DNA of 8,872 nucleotides from Desulfoplanes sp. (lineage in GTDB: Bacteria > Desulfobacterota > Desulfovibrionia > Desulfovibrionales > Desulfomicrobiaceae). The notes under the pieces are model-generated. The model worked only from the letters and a program-made list of their open reading frames with translations. It was not told the DNA's origin and ran no database searches. Made by a program: the position numbers and the translations under genes. Below are positions 5,600 to 8,872 of this stretch, piece after piece (the first letter of the stretch is position 1; each line of letters starts with the position of its first letter). The stretch is taken from positions 1-8,872 of the forward strand of contig JAQVZR010000049.1 in the NCBI GenBank assembly GCA_028708105.1, written 5' to 3'.

Positions 5600-8500
5600 T
5601 TACTCATTCGGATGGGTTGCGACATCGATAATCTGTTGCAGATCATCAGTGCCCATGGTGTCGAAAGTACCTCCTGCATTTAGGCCGACAAGAGTAACGC
5701 TCGTATCTCCGTCAGGCCCGCTGATGGTCAATTCCACATCACTTCCATGGGCCGCGGCATGCACGTCCTGGGTAGCGGTTCCTGACAAAAGATCGGACAG
5801 ATCCGTCACATCATTGCCGTCGGCATCGAGCACATCTGTAAGATGGATCATGTCTTCGCCCAAGGTAAAATCCGTGACCACGTTGTTTCCTTCCCCGCCC
5901 TGGGCTGAAAACCCGAAGAGATCGTTGCCGGAACCACCGGTCAACTGGTCATCTCCGGTTCCACCCGTGAGCAGATCATCACCAGCGCCGCCGTTTAAGA
6001 TATCCATCCCGGCACCGCCCGTCAGTTCTTCGTTTGCCGCGCCGCCTATCAGAACATTGTCTCCGGCGTCCCCGAGAAGTTCCGTCTGATCGGTGACCTC
6101 TATGTGCACAGCTCCGGTCAGATGCGTATCCGCCTGTTCGCCGTTCAATGCAGCGGTTGCCGTAATATCTAGACTGTACTCCCCGGTCACGGCCGTACCC
6201 AGATGGAGCTGGAGATCATCCAGCTGGTCTGCAGACAGAGTCCATTCACCGGGAGCGGTTTCCGTCCCGCTACTCAAGGTTGCGCCGTCGGGAACGCCGC
6301 TTATCTGGACCGAAAGAATCTCATCGGGAGCCGCGTCCACCAGACTCGCCGTAATATCCAGAGGCACGTCCGCGCCTTCACCGGCCAGGACAATCCCGTT
6401 GTCCACATCAAGGGTCGGTGCGTCCGCAACGGGTTCGATATCCAGGGTGACCTTGGTGACCACAGGCACAACCGTTTCATCGCTCCCATCCACGGCGTAG
6501 GCGTCCATGGTCAGTTCATACTCTCCAAAGGCATTGCCCGGATTAATCAGGAGACGATCCAACGCACCCGCCTCCACGGTGACGTCCCAGTCCCCTGAGC
6601 CCAGAGACTGCACATTGCCCGTGACACCGTCAGGCAGAATAATGGACGAACTGTCAGGAACTCCGTGGACAACCACATGAATCGTTTCCGACCCGTCCAG
6701 ATCCGTGGTACTCAGCCCCAGATCAATCTGGAGCAGAGCATCCTCACGCCCGGCCGTCATATCCTCGATGTCCACGGCCTGGGCCAGATCATCGGCAACC
6801 GGTGTGACCGTCACGGTCAAGGATTCCATAGTCTCAAGAAACTGCGTCTGCCCCGTATCCCGGGTAAAAGCCACCAGGCTCAGGACAATATCTCCACTGA
6901 AATCAGCCGGAGGAGTCATGGACAGAGCCCCCAAATCATCGGGTGCTATGGTCCAGGTACCGTCACCATTATTGAAACCATGACTCAACAGAGCCCCTTC
7001 GGGCACACCGGCCAGGACCACAGACAGGATCTCGGAACCGTCCACGTCCCCCAGCTGAGCACTGAGACCGGTGAGAGCAATAGCCGTATCTTCTGGTCCG
7101 GAAACATCCTGCACCGTGATAACGGCCGGATCGGTCGCGGACACCACATCAATATTCACGGTCCGGACAAAAGACGCTGTATCTGATGCCGCATCCGTGC
7201 TGTCGGTCACGGTTGTGGTCACGTCAAACGAATACACCCCGTGGGCATCGGAAGGAGGCATGAACTGCAGAGACGCCATCGCGCCTGGATCAAGCAGGGT
7301 AAAGGTTCCATCGCCGTTATCCTGCAGAACATCCGCAGGACCGGAAAGGGTTCCTTCACTCAGATTGCTGATGACCACGGAATCAATGACCTCGGTGCCG
7401 TTCACCTGATCCGTATCCTGAACAAAGGCCTGAACATCCACGTCGATGATAGCGTCTTCAACCGCGTTGACGATATCCACATCCAGGGCCGGACTGTCGG
7501 CCACAGGCATAAAATCCAGATGCAGGGTCTGGTCGGAAGAGGCTGCATTCCCCGCGCTGTCCGTGGCAACGACCGTCATCGGTATATCCAAAATTCCGGC
7601 AAAATCATTTGCAGGAGCAACGGACAAAGTATCAAGAGCTGCCTGAGTGAGGATATAGCTGTCCGTCAGGAAGTTGTAGATGATGCCGTCCCCCTCCAGA
7701 GAAACCCCGGTTGGCAGGTCCGCAGCATCAATACGGATCACGGCGGTTTCATCGGTTCCCACAACGCTGTCCAGAGCCGCCAAATGGCCGGTAACAAAAG
7801 CAGGAGAATCTTCATCGCCTGTCACGGTGCTGACCTGAAGTATTCCGGGTTCGGAAGGGTCCGTCCCCCCGCCAGTACTGCCACCCGTGCCACCGCCTGT
7901 ACCTCCACCGGCATCAGGGGCAATGGTTACATCAATGGTGACCACACGATCTGAGGGCAGACTGTCATTGTCCAGAATACGTGTCCCAATCTGCACCCCT
8001 TCCAGAGTGCCGACAAAAACTGAAGGCGGAACCAGAGAAACACCCGTCAGATCCTGGGCCAGAACAGTCCAGGTTCCATCCCCATTCTGCACGCCTCCGC
8101 TGACGACCCAACCGGCTTCGAGACCCGCCACCAGGAAATACTGGGCGGTTTCCGTGCTGTTGATATCGGCACTAAGAACCTGCACATGGGGTTCCAGATC
8201 CACACCGTTTCCCTGGATTCCCGTGAGCACGGGATTGCCTGTCGTGCTGTCGGCGAAAGCGATATCAGGATCAACCACCTGCAATTCTGTATCTGTTTCC
8301 ACAACGGCCTGCACGTTCACCGTAAAGGTCCCGTCCTGGGTCACGGTGTCTGTTCCCGATACCGAGGTATCCAGGATATCCACAGATACCGTGCCAGCCA
8401 TATCCACATCCGAATCCTCAGCTGCCAGAACGGCCAGGGAAGTATCCAGAACATTGACCGTGCCGCCCTGCCCATCCGGAACCTGGGTGAGATCATAGAT

Positions 8501-8872
8501 TCCGTCGGCCGGGCGTTCAATTTCCTGCCACTGGCCTGAACCGTCCTGGTAAAACAAGGTCGCGTCTTCGGAAAAACCGCTCAACCGTGCTCCGGTGATG
8601 GTTTCGGACCCGTCAATGTCATTCAGGCCTGGACGCCAGGAGAATTCGATAAGAGAATCTTCAAAACCCGAAGCCGTAAACCCGGGATCAACCGGCGTAT
8701 CCACAACCGGCACAATATGGATCAGAGCATCCTGGGAAACGATCTCTCTGTCACCGTCGTTCTCCGTAGCCACAACCCGCAAGGAGAATGCGACATCTCC
8801 GCTATAATCATCGGGCACATGGACATAGACCTGGTTAAGGAGGTCCGGACTGATCTGCCACTGGGGATTTCC
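5600..8872 (-). CDS. Giant RTX adhesin / calcium-binding exoprotein, C-terminal 1090 residues
   Basis: The frame enters at 8872 already open and stops at 5600, so the N-terminus is outside the window. Tandem domains of about 110-140 residues repeat a scheme of an ED(T/S) motif near the start, DxDGSE, VPxGAxLS, GDGTWT, PPxDFSGD, and a closing VTPVADxP strand. This is typical of Ig/cadherin-like repeats in large surface proteins. A Gly/Thr linker splits the array. The end carries six RTX nonapeptides and about 100 residues resembling type I secretion targets (NVVTDFTLGEDMIHLTDVL). In such proteins RTX repeats fold on calcium outside the cell, and the C-terminus is read by the ABC exporter. The visible part has no cysteine and one lysine. 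A role in biofilm or surface attachment is inferred. The tolC-like gene follows 54 bp downstream without an intervening terminator. Confidence 0.92.
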   Translation of the reverse strand, partial: GNPQWQISPDLLNQVYVHVPDDYSGDVAFSLRVVATENDGDREIVSQDALIHIVPVVDTPVDPGFTASGFEDSLIEFSWRPGLNDIDGSETITGARLSGFSEDATLFYQDGSGQWQEIERPADGIYDLTQVPDGQGGTVNVLDTSLAVLAAEDSDVDMAGTVSVDILDTSVSGTDTVTQDGTFTVNVQAVVETDTELQVVDPDIAFADSTTGNPVLTGIQGNGVDLEPHVQVLSADINSTETAQYFLVAGLEAGWVVSGGVQNGDGTWTVLAQDLTGVSLVPPSVFVGTLEGVQIGTRILDNDSLPSDRVVTIDVTIAPDAGGGTGGGTGGSTGGGTDPSEPGILQVSTVTGDEDSPAFVTGHLAALDSVVGTDETAVIRIDAADLPTGVSLEGDGIIYNFLTDSYILTQAALDTLSVAPANDFAGILDIPMTVVATDSAGNAASSDQTLHLDFMPVADSPALDVDIVNAVEDAIIDVDVQAFVQDTDQVNGTEVIDSVVISNLSEGTLSGPADVLQDNGDGTFTLLDPGAMASLQFMPPSDAHGVYSFDVTTTVTDSTDAASDTASFVRTVNIDVVSATDPAVITVQDVSGPEDTAIALTGLSAQLGDVDGSEILSVVLAGVPEGALLSHGFNNGDGTWTIAPDDLGALSMTPPADFSGDIVLSLVAFTRDTGQTQFLETMESLTVTVTPVADDLAQAVDIEDMTAGREDALLQIDLGLSTTDLDGSETIHVVVHGVPDSSSIILPDGVTGNVQSLGSGDWDVTVEAGALDRLLINPGNAFGEYELTMDAYAVDGSDETVVPVVTKVTLDIEPVADAPTLDVDNGIVLAGEGADVPLDITASLVDAAPDEILSVQISGVPDGATLSSGTETAPGEWTLSADQLDDLQLHLGTAVTGEYSLDITATAALNGEQADTHLTGAVHIEVTDQTELLGDAGDNVLIGGAANEELTGGAGMDILNGGAGDDLLTGGTGDDQLTGGSGNDLFGFSAQGGEGNNVVTDFTLGEDMIHLTDVLDADGNDVTDLSDLLSGTATQDVHAAAHGSDVELTISGPDGDTSVTLVGLNAGGTFDTMGTDDLQQIIDVATHPNE
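5603..5908 (-). other. C-terminal type I secretion region of the adhesin
   Basis: These 102 residues follow the RTX block. They contain a VTDFTLGEDMIHLTDVL strand-helix pattern, a second segment (DVELTISGPDGDTSVTLVGL) and a short acidic tail. This resembles the C-terminal target domain of RTX proteins exported by type I systems. The assignment rests on pattern only. Confidence 0.75.
5909..6073 (-). other. RTX nonapeptide block (six repeats)
   Basis: Six successive units read GDAGDNVLI, GGAANEELT, GGAGMDILN, GGAGDDLLT, GGTGDDQLT and GGSGNDLFG. They match the GGxGxDxLx consensus that forms a calcium-bound parallel beta roll. The second unit lacks the Gly and Asp of the consensus (AANEE) and is probably a weak calcium site. 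Confidence 0.93.
6089..8872 (-). repeat. Array of eight tandem Ig/cadherin-like domains (protein level)
   Basis: Approximate domain spans, from the N-terminal side: 8872-8693 (partial), 8692-8273, 8272-7913, then the linker, 7846-7490, 7489-7127, 7126-6785, 6784-6416 and 6415-6089. Boundaries were set at the closing V-P-V-A/V-D strand or its equivalent. The copies are diverged; repetition is clear in the protein motifs and not as DNA identity. Confidence 0.75.
7847..7912 (-). other. Gly/Thr-rich interdomain linker in the adhesin
   Basis: It encodes AGGGTGGGTGGSTGGGT followed by DPSEPG. The stretch is low in complexity and probably flexible. It separates three upstream domains from five downstream ones. 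Confidence 0.8.

Noticed and set aside
5469..8807. Long plus-strand frames opposite the adhesin gene (for example 7241-7954 and 7887-8498)
   Set aside because: They are antisense shadows of a repetitive, stop-poor coding region; their translations have no domain-like pattern.

Overview
The window looks like chromosomal DNA of a Gram-negative bacterium of moderate GC content. The evidence is a TolC-type outer-membrane channel and a large RTX surface protein. The mix of genes, plus the repeat built on GGGCGACC/GGTCGCCC, suggests Desulfobacterota (Desulfovibrio-like), but that placement is a guess from memory and was not tested.

The left half (1-3792) is an amino-acid handling module. A MocR-type regulator (2353-3792, +; GntR-like DNA-binding domain fused to an aminotransferase-like domain) is transcribed away from azlC and azlD (branched-chain amino acid exporter subunits, 2201-1174, -). 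The azl pair is followed on the same strand by a fold-type I PLP aminotransferase of the 2-aminoadipate/LysN type (1000 to beyond position 1, -). The 151-bp divergent region holds a cluster of CAGATA/G boxes and three inverted repeats that are plausible operators. A short reading frame rich in branched-chain residues and a GC-rich hairpin lie between azlD and the aminotransferase, and may be an attenuator.

The middle (3793-4181) has no gene. It holds a likely bidirectional terminator (3857-3897) and a 257-bp non-coding element (3918-4174). The element has perfect 13-bp terminal inverted repeats and further nested inverted repeats. It looks like a MITE or fold-back insertion and ends 7 bp from the stop codon of the tolC-like gene.

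The right half (4182-8872, all -) is a type I secretion locus. It contains the C-terminal 1090 residues of a very large RTX adhesin (tandem Ig/cadherin-like domains, a Gly/Thr linker, six RTX nonapeptides and a C-terminal secretion region). After a 54-bp gap comes a TolC-family outer-membrane channel gene, probably co-transcribed. The tolC frame is broken by a single-base-type frameshift near 5070. The ABC transporter and membrane-fusion subunits are not in the window.

The most notable points are the palindromic element, the broken tolC beside its probable cargo gene, the regulator/exporter/aminotransferase module with its dense operator region, and a Tyr-to-Ser change in the cofactor pocket of the regulator.
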